Below, one piece after another: positions 9,717-18,121 of a stretch of 64,000 nt of DNA. The stretch spans positions 1-64,000 of the forward strand of contig JBMONF010000029.1 of the NCBI GenBank assembly GCA_049323455.1, given 5' to 3'. A program made the translations under genes and the position numbers. The DNA comes from Hypericibacter sp049323455 (GTDB taxonomy: Bacteria; Pseudomonadota; Alphaproteobacteria; Dongiales; Dongiaceae). The notes below the pieces were generated by a model. The model saw only the letters and a list, made by a program, of their open reading frames with translations, made no database searches and had not been told where the DNA came from. How positions within the stretch are numbered: position 1 is the stretch's first letter; each line of letters starts with the position of its first letter.

Positions 9717-10690
9717 GCGCCGGCTCCATCCGGCAGCGGGAAGTGGCAGCGCACGCGGCCCGCCGCGATGTCGCCTTCCAGACGCGGCATTTCGCGCACG
9801 CAGCGCTCCTGCGCATAGCGGCAGCGCGGATGAAACAGGCAGCCTTGCGGCCGGTCGTCGATGCCGGGCACGACGCCGGGAATGGTCGAAAGCCGGCTCT
9901 TGACGGCGCTGCGCTCGGGCAGCGCGTCGAGCAATGCCGCGGTATAGGGATGGCGCGGCCGGGCGAACAGGCGATCGACCGGCTGTTCCTCGACCTGCTG
10001 GCCGGCATACATGACCATGACCCGTCGGGCGGTCTCGGCCACCACGCCCATGTCGTGGGTGATGAGCACCAGCGCCATGCCGCGTTGGCGCTGCAGTTCG
10101 AGCAGGAGCTGCAGGATCTGGGCCTGGATGGTGACGTCGAGCGCGGTGGTCGGCTCGTCGGCGATCAGGAGCCTGGGGTTGCAAGCGATCGCCATGGCGA
10201 TCATGACGCGCTGGTTCATGCCGCCGGAGAGCTGATGGGGAAAGGCGGAGAGGCGGGTTTCGGGCGCCGGGATGCCGACTTGGCCCAGGAGCTCGATCGC
10301 GCGGCGCTGGCGCTCGGCGCGCGTCCCGCCCTCGTGCACCTTGAGCGTCTCCATGATCTGGAAGCCCACGGTGAAGCAGGGATTGAGGCTCGTGATCGGC
10401 TCCTGGAACACCATGGCGATGTCCTTGCCGACGATGCGCCGGCGCTGGGCCGGCGAGAGCGTCAACAGGTCGCGGCCGGCGAAGCTCATGCGCTCGGCCG
10501 TGACGCGGCCGGGCCAGGCGATCAGGCCCATGAGCGCCAGCATCGACACGCTCTTGCCCGAGCCCGATTCGCCGACGATGCCGAGCACCTCGCCTTCCTC
10601 GACCGTGAGATCGACGCCGTCCACGGCGCGAAAGGCCCCGCGGTGGGTCTGGAACGCGACGGCGAGGTTGCGGATCTCGAGGAGCGGCAT
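9713..10690 (-). CDS. dppD: dipeptide ABC transporter ATP-binding protein DppD
   Basis: This 325-residue ATPase has Walker A 'GESGSGKS', 'MVFQEPITSLNPCFTVG', signature 'LSGGMNQRVMIAMA', Walker B 'LLIADEPTTALD' and 'LITHDMGVVAETA'. The C-terminal Cys motif is 'QGCLFHPRCRYAQERC'. It pairs with DppF as the heterodimeric motor. It starts 176 bases after dppC; that gap holds a dispersed repeat with two hairpins, so the ATPase genes may be expressed at a different level from the permease genes. Confidence 0.93.
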   Translation of the reverse strand: MPLLEIRNLAVAFQTHRGAFRAVDGVDLTVEEGEVLGIVGESGSGKSVSMLALMGLIAWPGRVTAERMSFAGRDLLTLSPAQRRRIVGKDIAMVFQEPITSLNPCFTVGFQIMETLKVHEGGTRAERQRRAIELLGQVGIPAPETRLSAFPHQLSGGMNQRVMIAMAIACNPRLLIADEPTTALDVTIQAQILQLLLELQRQRGMALVLITHDMGVVAETARRVMVMYAGQQVEEQPVDRLFARPRHPYTAALLDALPERSAVKSRLSTIPGVVPGIDDRPQGCLFHPRCRYAQERCVREMPRLEGDIAAGRVRCHFPLPDGAGA

Positions 10691-10737
10691 CTGAAACGAC
10701 CCGGACCCTAACGCAATTTCGGTTTGATTCGATGCAC

Positions 10738-10838
10738 CTCCCCCTCACCCAGCTTCGGGTGAGGCTCGGCTCTTGCCTCGCCGACCCTTCGCAACCCTCT
10801 CCCCCGACAAGTTGGGGGAGAGGGAAGGGTGAGGGGGT
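10738..10838. repeat. dispersed GC-rich palindromic repeat, family A copy 2, inside the dpp operon
   Basis: It contains two hairpins, cctcaccc-agcttc-gggtgagg and ctctccccc-gacaa-gttgggggagag. The reverse complement matches the element at 771-897. It fills most of the gap between dppC and dppD on the operon transcript. Confidence 0.7.
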
Positions 10839-10866
10839 ATGCCAATCTGCTCGCCATGAAGCTGCG

Positions 10867-11778
10867 TCAGCGCTTGAGCTTGGGGTCGAGCGCATCCCGG
10901 AGCCCGTCGCCCATCAGATTGAAGGCCAGCACGGTGACCAGGATGGCGAGGCCCGGAAAGGTCACGACCCACCAGGCGCTTTGCACGAATTCGCGCGCGT
11001 TGGCCAGCATGGTGCCCCACTCGGGCGTCGGCGGCTGGGCGCCCAAGCCCAGGAAGCCCAGTGCGGCCGCGTCGAGAATGGCGGAGGAGAAGTTCAGCGT
11101 CGCCAGCACGATCAGCGGCGCCAGGCAGTTGGGCAGCACCGTGATGAACATCAGGCGCAGGCGTCCCGCACCGGCGACGCGCGAGGCCGTCACATACTCC
11201 TTCGTGACCTCGGTGATGACGGACGCGCGCGCGACCCGGGTGAAGTGAGGCAGGTAGGTGATGGCGACCGCGATCATGGCGTTGGTCAGGCTCGGACCCA
11301 GGATCGCGACGATCACGATCGCGAGCAACAGCGAGGGGATCGCCAGCATGATATCCATGAGCCGCATGACCAGCTCCTCGACGACGCCGCGGAAATAGCC
11401 GGCGAGGAGGCCGAGCAGGACACCGAGGCTGAGCGAAAGCGTGATGACGATGCAGCCGATCAGCAGCGAATAGCGGGCGCCGTGGATCAGCCGCGAGAGG
11501 ATGTCGCGCCCGACGTCGTCGGTGCCCAGCAGAAACTCGGCCCGGCCTCCCTCCATCCAGGCCGGCGGAGCGAGGAAGGCGTCGCGATACTGCTCGATCG
11601 GCGAGTGCGGCGCCACGAGGTCGGCGAACACCGCCATCAGGACCACCGCCACCACCACGACCAGGCCCACGAGCGCGCCCTTGTTCTCGCAGAAGGACAG
11701 CCACAGCGCCTTGGCCGGATGAAGCGGGCGGCGGCCGCCATCGGCGGTCAGGGTGCGTGGCTCGATGGCGGCGCTCAT
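10867..11778 (-). CDS. dppC: dipeptide ABC transporter permease DppC
   Basis: This 303-residue inner-membrane permease of the BPD_transp_1 family has the OppC-like N-terminal segment (about 28-52, 'GALVGLVVVVAVVLMAVFADLVAP') and five further membrane segments. 'FLLGTDDVGRDILSRLIHGAR' is a typical DppC/OppC block, and the EAA loop is 'EYVTASRVAGAGRLRLMFITVLPN'. It forms the channel with DppB. It begins 7 bases after the dppB stop codon. Confidence 0.93.
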   Translation of the reverse strand: MSAAIEPRTLTADGGRRPLHPAKALWLSFCENKGALVGLVVVVAVVLMAVFADLVAPHSPIEQYRDAFLAPPAWMEGGRAEFLLGTDDVGRDILSRLIHGARYSLLIGCIVITLSLSLGVLLGLLAGYFRGVVEELVMRLMDIMLAIPSLLLAIVIVAILGPSLTNAMIAVAITYLPHFTRVARASVITEVTKEYVTASRVAGAGRLRLMFITVLPNCLAPLIVLATLNFSSAILDAAALGFLGLGAQPPTPEWGTMLANAREFVQSAWWVVTFPGLAILVTVLAFNLMGDGLRDALDPKLKR

Positions 11779-11785
11779 GGCGTCA

Positions 11786-12793
11786 TCATGCGTGGCGGAT
11801 GCGCGGGTTGATCAGCCCGTAGAGCAGGTCTACGGAGAGATTGACCAGCATGATGACGATGGCGACCAGCAGCACGCCCCCCTGAACGGACGGGTAGTCG
11901 CGCCGGCTGATGGAATCGACGAGCCACTTGCCGATGCCGGGCCAGGAGAAGATCGTCTCGGTCAGGATCGCGCCGGCCAGCAGCACGCCGGTCTGGAGCC
12001 CGATCACGGTCACGACCGGGATGAGGGCGTTGCGCAGCGCGTGGACCGCGACCACGCGCCGCGGCGAGAGGCCTTTGGCGCGGGCGGTCCGGATATAGTC
12101 CTCGCCCAGCACTTCGAGCATCGCGGAGCGCGTCATGCGCGCGATCACGGCGAGCGGAATGGTGCCGAGCACGATCGACGGCAGCACCAGATGGTGCAGC
12201 GCGTCGAGAAACGCCCCCTCCTGATCGGAGAGCAGGGTATCGATCAGCATGAAACGGGTGACCGGCGTGATGAAATAGACGAAATCGAGGCGCCCCGACA
12301 CCGGCGTCCAGCCGAGATTGACGGAGAACAAGATGATGAGAAGCAGTCCCCACCAGAAGATCGGCATCGAATAGCCGGTCAGCGACAGCGCCATGACGCT
12401 GTGATCGGCGAAGCGCCCCCGGCGGGTGCCGGCGAGAATGCCGACCGGCAAGCCGACGGCGACGGCGAACAGCATGGCGCAGATCGCCAGCTCCACGGTC
12501 GCCGGGAACAGCTGGAGGAACTCGGAGAGGACCGGCTTCTTCGTGACGAAGGACTTGCCGAGATCGCCTTGCAGCACGTCCCCGATATAGAGAACGTACT
12601 GTTCGAGCAGCGGCCGATCGAAGCCGAACTGATGCATCAGGGCGGCATGGCGATCGGGATCGATCCCGCGCTCGCCCGCCATGATCTCGATCGGATCGCC
12701 CGGGATCAGCCGGATCATGGCGAAGGTCAGGAGCGTGACGCCGAAGAAGGTCGGAATCAGCCCCGCCAGTTTCGTGAGCAGAAATCGCAGCAT
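11786..12793 (-). CDS. dppB: dipeptide ABC transporter permease DppB
   Basis: This 335-residue permease has the DppB/OppB N-terminal signature 'MLRFLLTKLAGLIPTFFGVTLLTFAMIRLIPGDP', a periplasmic loop, then the BPD_transp_1 membrane domain with EAA loop 'EDYIRTARAKGLSPRRVVAVHALRNALIP'. It is separated from dppA by 80 bases that hold a perfect hairpin, which would let the binding protein be made in excess of the membrane parts. Confidence 0.93.
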   Translation of the reverse strand: MLRFLLTKLAGLIPTFFGVTLLTFAMIRLIPGDPIEIMAGERGIDPDRHAALMHQFGFDRPLLEQYVLYIGDVLQGDLGKSFVTKKPVLSEFLQLFPATVELAICAMLFAVAVGLPVGILAGTRRGRFADHSVMALSLTGYSMPIFWWGLLLIILFSVNLGWTPVSGRLDFVYFITPVTRFMLIDTLLSDQEGAFLDALHHLVLPSIVLGTIPLAVIARMTRSAMLEVLGEDYIRTARAKGLSPRRVVAVHALRNALIPVVTVIGLQTGVLLAGAILTETIFSWPGIGKWLVDSISRRDYPSVQGGVLLVAIVIMLVNLSVDLLYGLINPRIRHA

Positions 12794-12809
12794 CGCGAGA
12801 AGCGCAAAG

Positions 12810-12844
12810 GACGGGAGAGGTCCGCGGGGCGGACCTCTCCCGTC
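12810..12844 (-). terminator. perfect 16-bp hairpin between dppA and dppB
   Basis: 12810-12825 is exactly complementary to 12829-12844 with a 3-base loop. There is no T-run, so it more likely stabilises the 3' end of the dppA message or partly attenuates transcription than ends it fully. Such hairpins after the binding-protein gene are common in ABC importer operons. Confidence 0.7.
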
Positions 12845-12873
12845 GCTCCGAGCCTATATCGTCCGCCGCCGGC

Positions 12874-14469
12874 TTACTGGATGTCCACCGTGTAGAACTG
12901 GTGGGTTCCCAGCGGGTCCATGATATAGCCGGTCACGTTCTTGCGCATCGGCATGTACACGACCGAGTGCGCGACCGTGACCCAGGGCGCCTCGTCCTTG
13001 AAGATCACCTGTGCCTGCTTGTAGAGCTCGGTGCGCTTGACGATGTCGGCGGTGCGCTTGGCTTCGGTGATCAGGTCGTCGAACGGCTTGTAGCACCAGC
13101 GCGCCCGGTTGCCGCCGCTCTTGGCCGCATCACATCCCAGGAGCTGGTTGAGGAAGTTGTCCGGATCGCCGTTGTCGCCGGTCCAGCCCAGCAGCACGGT
13201 CTGATGCTCGCCCTTCTTCGAGCGGTCCAGATACTCGGCCCACTCGTAGGAGACGATCTTGGCCTTGACGCCGACCGCGGCCCAGTCGGCCTGGATCAGC
13301 TCCGCCATGCGCTGGGCGTTGGGGTTGTAAGGACGCTGGACCGGCATCGCCCAGATGTCGGTCTCGAAGCCGTCCTTGTACCCGGCCTGGGCCAAGAGCT
13401 CCTTCGCCTTGGCGGGGTCGTAAGCGTAGTCCTTCACGTCGTCGTTATAGGACCACATGGTGGGCGGGATCGGATTCTTGGCCGCCTGGCCCGCCCCCTG
13501 GAACACCGCGTCGAGAATCGCCTGCTTGTTGATGGCGTAGTTGAGCGCCTGACGGACCAGCTTGTTGTCGAAGGGCGTCTTCTCGGTGTTGAAGGCGAGA
13601 TAGCCGACATTGAGCCCTTCCTGCTGCATCACGGTGAGCGACGGATCGGCCTGCATCGCCTTGACGTCGGCCGGATTGGGATAGGGCATGATCTGGCATT
13701 CGCCGGCCTTCAGCTTGGCGTAGCGCACGCTCGCATCCGGCGTGATGGCGAAGACGAGCTGGTCGATCTTGGCCTTGCCTTCCCAATAATCCGGATTTGC
13801 GGTGTAACGGATCGCCGCGTCCTTCTGGTAGTCGACCAGGATGAACGGGCCGGTGCCCGACGGGTTCTGGTCGAGCTCCTCGGGCTTGCCGGCCTTCATA
13901 TAGGCGTCGGCCTGCTCCTTGGAGAAGATCGAGGCGAAATCCATCGCGAGGTCGGCCAGGAACGGCGCTTCGGGCGCGTTGAGCGTGAAGCGCACCGTGT
14001 AATCGTCGAGCTTGTCGATGGATTTGATGAGATCGGGCATGCCCATGCCCTCGAAGTACTCGTAGGTGCCGTTCGACACGGCGTGATACGGATGATCCTT
14101 CTTGAGCTGGCGCTCGAAGGAGAAGACCACGTCGTCGGCGTTGAAGTCGCGCGTCGGCGTGAAGTCGGCCTTGTTGTGGAACTTCACGCCCTTGCGAAGA
14201 TGGAAGGTGTAGACGAGCCCGTCGTCGGAAACATCCCAGCTCTCGGCGAGGCCCGGACGGATCTCGGTGGTGCCGAGCTTGAACTCGACCAGCCGGTTGA
14301 AGATGGTGCGCGACGAGGCGTCGAACGTCGTGCCGGCGGTGAAGAGCGCCGGGTTGAAGCCCTCCGGGCTGCCTTCCGAGCAATAGACCAGCGTCTTTGC
14401 TTCGGCCGCGGCCGTGAAGCCGGCGACGATCGCCAGCGCCGCCACGGCAGCCATCAATTGACGTTTCAT
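12874..14469 (-). CDS. dppA: periplasmic dipeptide-binding protein DppA
   Basis: This 531-residue family-5 solute-binding protein has a Sec signal peptide (1-24, cut after 'AAAEA'). The C-terminal half is close to enterobacterial DppA: 'MPVQRPYNPNAQRMAELIQADW', 'EYLDRSKKGEHQ', 'LGWTGDNGDPDNF' and 'YKQAQVIFKDEAPW'. It captures dipeptides (in some relatives haem or aminolevulinate) and delivers them to DppBCDF. ATG 14469 has a strong 'ggggagg' Shine-Dalgarno. It is first in the operon and divergent from the thioesterase gene. Confidence 0.93.
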   Translation of the reverse strand: MKRQLMAAVAALAIVAGFTAAAEAKTLVYCSEGSPEGFNPALFTAGTTFDASSRTIFNRLVEFKLGTTEIRPGLAESWDVSDDGLVYTFHLRKGVKFHNKADFTPTRDFNADDVVFSFERQLKKDHPYHAVSNGTYEYFEGMGMPDLIKSIDKLDDYTVRFTLNAPEAPFLADLAMDFASIFSKEQADAYMKAGKPEELDQNPSGTGPFILVDYQKDAAIRYTANPDYWEGKAKIDQLVFAITPDASVRYAKLKAGECQIMPYPNPADVKAMQADPSLTVMQQEGLNVGYLAFNTEKTPFDNKLVRQALNYAINKQAILDAVFQGAGQAAKNPIPPTMWSYNDDVKDYAYDPAKAKELLAQAGYKDGFETDIWAMPVQRPYNPNAQRMAELIQADWAAVGVKAKIVSYEWAEYLDRSKKGEHQTVLLGWTGDNGDPDNFLNQLLGCDAAKSGGNRARWCYKPFDDLITEAKRTADIVKRTELYKQAQVIFKDEAPWVTVAHSVVYMPMRKNVTGYIMDPLGTHQFYTVDIQ

Positions 14470-14544
14470 TTTGTTAGACCTCCCCGAAAGTGAGTGCGGC
14501 GGCCGCTCCGAAGCACTGGTATCGGGCGACCGCCTTGGCCGCGA

Positions 14545-14573
14545 CCCTAGGCGTGCCGAAACGGGCTTGTCAA
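14545..14573 (-). promoter_or_regulatory. possible promoter of the dpp operon
   Basis: On the minus strand a perfect -35 TTGACA (14568-14573) is followed after 17 bases by a weak -10 CTAGGG (14545-14550), about 75 bases before dppA. Confidence 0.4.
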
Positions 14574-14673
14574 TGCGCGCCGCCCGCATTGGTCGGTCAA
14601 CCAACCGTGCGTTATTGCCTTGGGCGGGATGACGCAAGAATCAGAAACCGCCTCGGTGCGATGCGGTAACAAC

Positions 14674-14701
14674 TTGACCGACTTCGCTCTTTGGCTAAGG
14701 T
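14674..14701 (+). promoter_or_regulatory. possible promoter of the thioesterase gene
   Basis: TTGACC (14674-14679), 16 bases, then TAAGGT (14696-14701). The ATG lies only 8 bases further on, which would imply a leaderless or nearly leaderless message. This is a motif match only. Confidence 0.3.
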
Positions 14702-14709
14702 GCCGCGCC

Positions 14710-15225
14710 ATGCGCGACGAACTTCCTGCGATCGAGGCGCCCTTCGTCGTCGAAGGGCTTGCGGTGCGGCCCGAATGGATCGACAGCAACGGGCATCTCA
14801 ACATTGCCTACTATTTGAGAGCATTCGACCTCGCCTTCGATCGCGTCTACGAGCGGCTCGGCTTCTCGCACGACATGATCGAGCGGCGGCGGGCTTCGAC
14901 CTTCGCGGCCGAGATGCATCTGAGCTTCCGGCGCGAGCTGTTCGCGGGGCAGCCCTTGCGCATCACCACGCAACTCGTCGATTTCGACGCCAAGCGCTGC
15001 CATCTCATTCAGGCGATGTATCACGCGGAAGAGGGCTTCCTGGCCGCGACCGTGGAATGGCTTGTGCTCTATATCGACATGACCAAGCGCAAGGTGGCGG
15101 TCATGCCGGACGGATTGCAGCGCCACCTCGCGCGCGTGCTCGCGGCGCATCGCGAACTGCCGCTGCCGGGCGAGATCGGCCGGCGCATCGCGATCCCGAA
15201 GCCGAGGGCGGAGGGCGCGGCGTAG
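14710..15225 (+). CDS. hot-dog fold acyl-CoA thioesterase
   Basis: This 171-residue protein of the 4HBT type has 'RPEWIDSNGHLNIAYYLRAFDLA', the Asp-x-x-Gly-His-x-Asn segment that carries the catalytic acid in this family. The rest fits the single hot-dog fold ('LRITTQLVDFDAKRCHLIQAMYH', 'AATVEWLVLYIDMTKRK'). It would hydrolyse an acyl-CoA thioester in the cytoplasm. Close relatives occur beside or fused to carnitine dehydrogenases, but no such gene is here, so the substrate is open. ATG 14710 was chosen because the domain begins about 15 residues later; an upstream in-frame start at 14620 would add 30 unlikely residues. Confidence 0.8.
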   Translation: MRDELPAIEAPFVVEGLAVRPEWIDSNGHLNIAYYLRAFDLAFDRVYERLGFSHDMIERRRASTFAAEMHLSFRRELFAGQPLRITTQLVDFDAKRCHLIQAMYHAEEGFLAATVEWLVLYIDMTKRKVAVMPDGLQRHLARVLAAHRELPLPGEIGRRIAIPKPRAEGAA

Positions 15226-15255
15226 GGCAGATTTTCAACCATCGCGACGTTGCGC

Positions 15256-15314
15256 CTCATCCTTCGACGGGCTCAGGATGAGGCCCTCATGGTGAGCCTG
15301 TCGAACCATGAGGG
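15256..15314. repeat. double-hairpin dispersed repeat between convergent genes
   Basis: Two adjacent palindromes, cctcatcc...ggatgagg (15256-15284) and ccctcatgg...ccatgaggg (about 15284-15314), whose inner parts 'cttcgacgggctcag' and 'gagcctgtcgaa' are also mutually complementary. This arrangement recurs widely in alphaproteobacterial genomes. Here it separates the 3' ends of the thioesterase and the AstE-like gene and may terminate both. Confidence 0.7.
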
Positions 15315-15338
15315 CCGGCGGTCGCAATGGCGCCGCGC

Positions 15339-16481
15339 TCAATCCTCGAGCAGATAGCCCTGGCGCGAGGCCAGCGGCACGGTGCCGACGATCTTGGCGA
15401 CGCTGTCGCCGGGGCGCACCATCTTGTGCTGGCGGCGCGACAGGATCAGGCCGTCGGTGCCGGCATGGAGCGCCGTCCGCGCCTTGGTCCGGTCCTCGGC
15501 CAAGGGATCGAGGATCTCGGCGATCAGATCGCCCTTCTTCACGCGCGCGCCGAGCGCCTGCTTGTAGGCGAGGATGCCCGCCACCGGCGTGCGCAGCACC
15601 TCGGTCGCATCGAGCCGCGTGCCCTCGCACTGCGCCGCTGGCAGCGGCCCCGGATCGCCGGCGATCAGGCCGCGGCGCTGAAAGAAGCGGTAGAGCGCCC
15701 GCGCGTCCGCCTCGTTGATCTCGTCGGCCACCTCGGCTTGGCCGCGATATTCGATGGTGGCGCTCATGCAGGCCGGCGGCACGGGCGTCGCGGGCCCGAC
15801 CGCCTGCGCGAGCTTGACCCAGGGCGTGCCGAAGGTTTCGTCGAAGGAATGGCCGCCCGAATCGTCGGACAGCATGGTCGCGCGACTGCCGATCTCGGCC
15901 GAGAGATCGGCCGCGTCGGGCCAATGCTGCGGCAGCATGTAGAGATGCATCAGCGCGTCGTCGTCGCAATGCAGGTCGAACACGAAGTCGGCATCGGCGG
16001 CGAGCCGCGCCAGCGCCACCCGCAGGCTCGCGAACTCGCTGCCGCCCGAGAGCTCGGCGACGATCTCGCGCAGGGCGGCGCGCACGATCTCGACATTGCG
16101 CGCGGCATCGGGGCCGAGCTTGGCCCTCACGCGCGCGGGCAGGTCCTTGTAGAGGTCGGGCCAATTGCGGTTGAAATTGCCGCCGCCGGAGAGCTCGTGG
16201 CGGCCGAGCAGATAGCCGTTCGTGTTCTGGGCCAGCCCGACCGGGTTGGCGACCGGGACCAGGACGATCTCGCCCTTGATGGCGCCCTGAGCGTCGGCCG
16301 CGTCGAGCAGCCGGATCAGATGATGCGCCACCATCATGGCCGGCGTCTCGTCGGCATGGAGCGAGGCCTGGAGATAGGCCTTGGGCCTGGCGCCGGGCTG
16401 CCCGTAGCGGTGGACCAGAAGCCGGCGCGTGGTGCCGGGGCTGGGCGAGTTCAAGGCGATGCGCTCGACGGTCTTGGGCAT
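15339..16481 (-). CDS. succinylglutamate desuccinylase/aspartoacylase-family metallo-deacylase
   Basis: This 380-residue M14-like zinc deacylase has the zinc-site His-x-x-Glu in 'ASLHADETPAMMVAHHL' and the third ligand in 'DFVFDLHCDDDALMHLYM'. The substrate loop includes 'GGGNFNRNWPDLYKDL'. The last 90 residues, 'GILAYKQALGARVKKGDLIAEILDP...VRPGDSVAKIVG', resemble a lipoyl/biotinyl-like beta fold seen in many family members. The family cleaves N-acyl amino acids or amides; the exact substrate is unknown and there are no arginine-catabolism ast genes nearby. ATG 16481 was chosen; 102 bases separate it from the divergent cupin gene, so a shared promoter region is likely. Confidence 0.82.
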   Translation of the reverse strand: MPKTVERIALNSPSPGTTRRLLVHRYGQPGARPKAYLQASLHADETPAMMVAHHLIRLLDAADAQGAIKGEIVLVPVANPVGLAQNTNGYLLGRHELSGGGNFNRNWPDLYKDLPARVRAKLGPDAARNVEIVRAALREIVAELSGGSEFASLRVALARLAADADFVFDLHCDDDALMHLYMLPQHWPDAADLSAEIGSRATMLSDDSGGHSFDETFGTPWVKLAQAVGPATPVPPACMSATIEYRGQAEVADEINEADARALYRFFQRRGLIAGDPGPLPAAQCEGTRLDATEVLRTPVAGILAYKQALGARVKKGDLIAEILDPLAEDRTKARTALHAGTDGLILSRRQHKMVRPGDSVAKIVGTVPLASRQGYLLED

Positions 16482-16583
16482 GGGTGGTGTCTCTCTTCGA
16501 GGCCGTGCGGCGAATGCCGCGACGAGATGGATGGTCGTGGGCCTGAGAGGCCTGCGGGCGGCCATGCTATAGATTTTTTCGCC

Positions 16584-17258
16584 ATGGCCAAGCCCGCGCC
16601 CGACAGGAGTTTGCCGTTCACGATCGCCCTCGGCGCATTGATCGCATCGCTGCGCGAGCGGTTGCGGCTTGCGCGCGATCTTGCGCCCGAGGTCCGCGCG
16701 CGCTTTGACGGCGCGCTGTCGATGATGGCGCCCTTGGCACCGTCGATCGCCCCGAGGCGCGCCGCGGCCGGCGATCAGGCGCTGCCGGTGCTGGCGCTCT
16801 GGCTGCCGGCCTTGGCGGCGGCCCAGGTGGCAGCACCCGATCTCGCGCAGCCTCTGGCGAGCCTCGGGGCGGCACTGCGCTGGACGCAAAATCCGAACTA
16901 TCGCCGAAGACCGCCGGCGCCCGATTTCCTCTGGCGCTATGCTTACGCGCAGTTTGCCGGACCACCGGCAGCACCGACGCTGGTCGAGACGGACGCGCTG
17001 GCCTTCGGCGTGCTGGTGCTGGCGCCGGGCACGCTCTATCCGGCGCACAGCCATCCGGCCGAGGAGATCTACCTGCCCCTGGCGCCGGCGCGCTGGAAGC
17101 GGGGAACGGAGGGATGGCGCGAACGCCCTGCGGGCGATCTGGTCCATCACCCGCCGCACCGACTTCATGCGACCGAGGCCGGGCGGGCGCCGCTGCTGGC
17201 GCTCTATCTCTGGCTGGGCGCGCTGGGCATGCCGGCGCGGATCCGCGCCCAGCCCTGA
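16584..17258 (+). CDS. cupin protein of the DMSP-lyase (DddQ/DddL-like) family
   Basis: This 224-residue protein has a helical N-terminal half and a C-terminal cupin. The metal-binding cupin motif is 'YPAHSHPAEEIYLPLAPARW' with the second-strand histidine in 'VHHPPHRLHATEAG', matching the His/Glu/Tyr/His pattern of DddQ-type dimethylsulfoniopropionate lyases. Many soil and freshwater alphaproteobacteria carry homologues whose substrate is unproven, so DMSP cleavage here is an inference from family. It is divergent from the AstE-like deacylase. The start follows an A/T-rich 'agattttttcgcc' and has no strong Shine-Dalgarno. Confidence 0.7.
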   Translation: MAKPAPDRSLPFTIALGALIASLRERLRLARDLAPEVRARFDGALSMMAPLAPSIAPRRAAAGDQALPVLALWLPALAAAQVAAPDLAQPLASLGAALRWTQNPNYRRRPPAPDFLWRYAYAQFAGPPAAPTLVETDALAFGVLVLAPGTLYPAHSHPAEEIYLPLAPARWKRGTEGWRERPAGDLVHHPPHRLHATEAGRAPLLALYLWLGALGMPARIRAQP

Positions 17259-17295
17259 AGCTCGGGTCCGCGATCGTCCTTGCGCCGCGGAAGGT

Positions 17296-17324
17296 CTTGA
17301 ACCGAGCGGTACGGTTGCCTAGCT
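17296..17324 (+). promoter_or_regulatory. possible heat-shock (sigma32/RpoH) promoter for the sHSP genes
   Basis: CTTGAA (17296-17301), 16 bases, then CCTAGCT (17318-17324), close to the CTTGAA...CCyAT-type pattern of RpoH promoters. It lies about 345 bases before the first Hsp20 start. The rest of 17259-17668 has no gene of its own; no convincing ROSE thermometer was found. Confidence 0.35.
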
Positions 17325-17668
17325 AGTTTTTCGCGGGATGCCGGCATCGGGGTCCCGACAAGGGAATGGCGGGTCTGGCCTGTCAGGGCGGACCGCGGCT
17401 CGTATCGCTTCGGGAACGAAGGGTGTGTGCCACGTCGTTGCCTTCAATCGCCCGCCCTGACGTGGCGGGCGCGTATGCGAGACCTAGCCGCGATCCTTCG
17501 TCCCGGCTCGTCGCCTGGACCCTCCTCCCCTGTCGACCCTGCATTGTCCGGTTGCCCGCCATGACCGGGCCCGACGGCTTGGGCGCCGCCTGCCGAACAT
17601 CGTTCAGAGGCCACCCGAGCCCTGTCCGTGCGAGGGCCCGGAAGCAGGAGAGGAACGAGGAGGTGAAC

Positions 17669-18109
17669 ATGCTATTGCCCTATTTCAGCCGCCTCGACTG
17701 GGATCCCTTCGTCGAGATGCGGCGCATGCAGAACGAGATGAACCGGCTTCTCGGTGAATTCGAAGCCGCGCCCGTGGCGACCGTATTCCCGCCCATCAAC
17801 ATCTGGGTGGGCGAGAACAGCGCCGTGGTGACGGCGGAATTGCCTGGCGTCTCCGAGAAGGACATCGACCTTTCGGTCCGCGAGGACACGCTCACCATCC
17901 AGGGCAAGCGCGAGCCCGAGACCTCCGAAGAAGAGGCGTCCTGGCATCGCCGGGAGCGCGTCTACGGCAATTTCTCGCGGGTCGTGGAGCTGCCCTTCCG
18001 GGTCGACCCCGACAAGGTCCAGGCGCGCTTCATGAACGGCATCCTCGAGGTCGAGCTGCAACGGCCCGACGCCGACAAGCCGAAGCGCATCAAGGTCACC
18101 GCTCACTGA
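17669..18109 (+). CDS. small heat-shock protein, Hsp20 family (first of three)
   Basis: This 146-residue alpha-crystallin-domain chaperone has a short N-terminal arm ('FSRLDWDPFVEMRRMQNEMNRLL') and the ACD at about 42-135 with 'VVTAELPGVSEKDIDLSV', 'LTIQGKRE' and the closing 'FMNGILEVELQRP' (Asn-Gly-Ile-Leu form of the G-x-L motif). The C-terminal 'PKRIKVTAH' supplies the I-x-V-type tail used in oligomer contacts. It binds unfolding proteins without ATP. The ATG has a strong 'gaggaggt' Shine-Dalgarno; the frame runs upstream to 17366 but that part does not look coding. Spacing to the next gene is 12 bases. Confidence 0.9.
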   Translation: MLLPYFSRLDWDPFVEMRRMQNEMNRLLGEFEAAPVATVFPPINIWVGENSAVVTAELPGVSEKDIDLSVREDTLTIQGKREPETSEEEASWHRRERVYGNFSRVVELPFRVDPDKVQARFMNGILEVELQRPDADKPKRIKVTAH

Positions 18110-18121
18110 GGAGGTTTCGCC

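Noticed and set aside
9717..10895. Long N-terminal extension of DppF running back over dppD.
   Set aside because: It is a shadow of dppD; the ATG at 9716 with the 4-base overlap gives a normal-length DppF.
14470..14709. Riboswitch in the dpp leader.
   Set aside because: The likely leader is only about 70 bases and shows no recognisable aptamer core.
17366..17668. In-frame upstream extension of the first Hsp20 gene.
   Set aside because: The translation is Arg/Pro-rich with no similarity, and a strong Shine-Dalgarno precedes ATG 17669.
17259..17668. ROSE-type RNA thermometer in the sHSP leader.
   Set aside because: No anti-Shine-Dalgarno segment of the ROSE pattern could be found pairing with the AGGAGG at 17660-17667.
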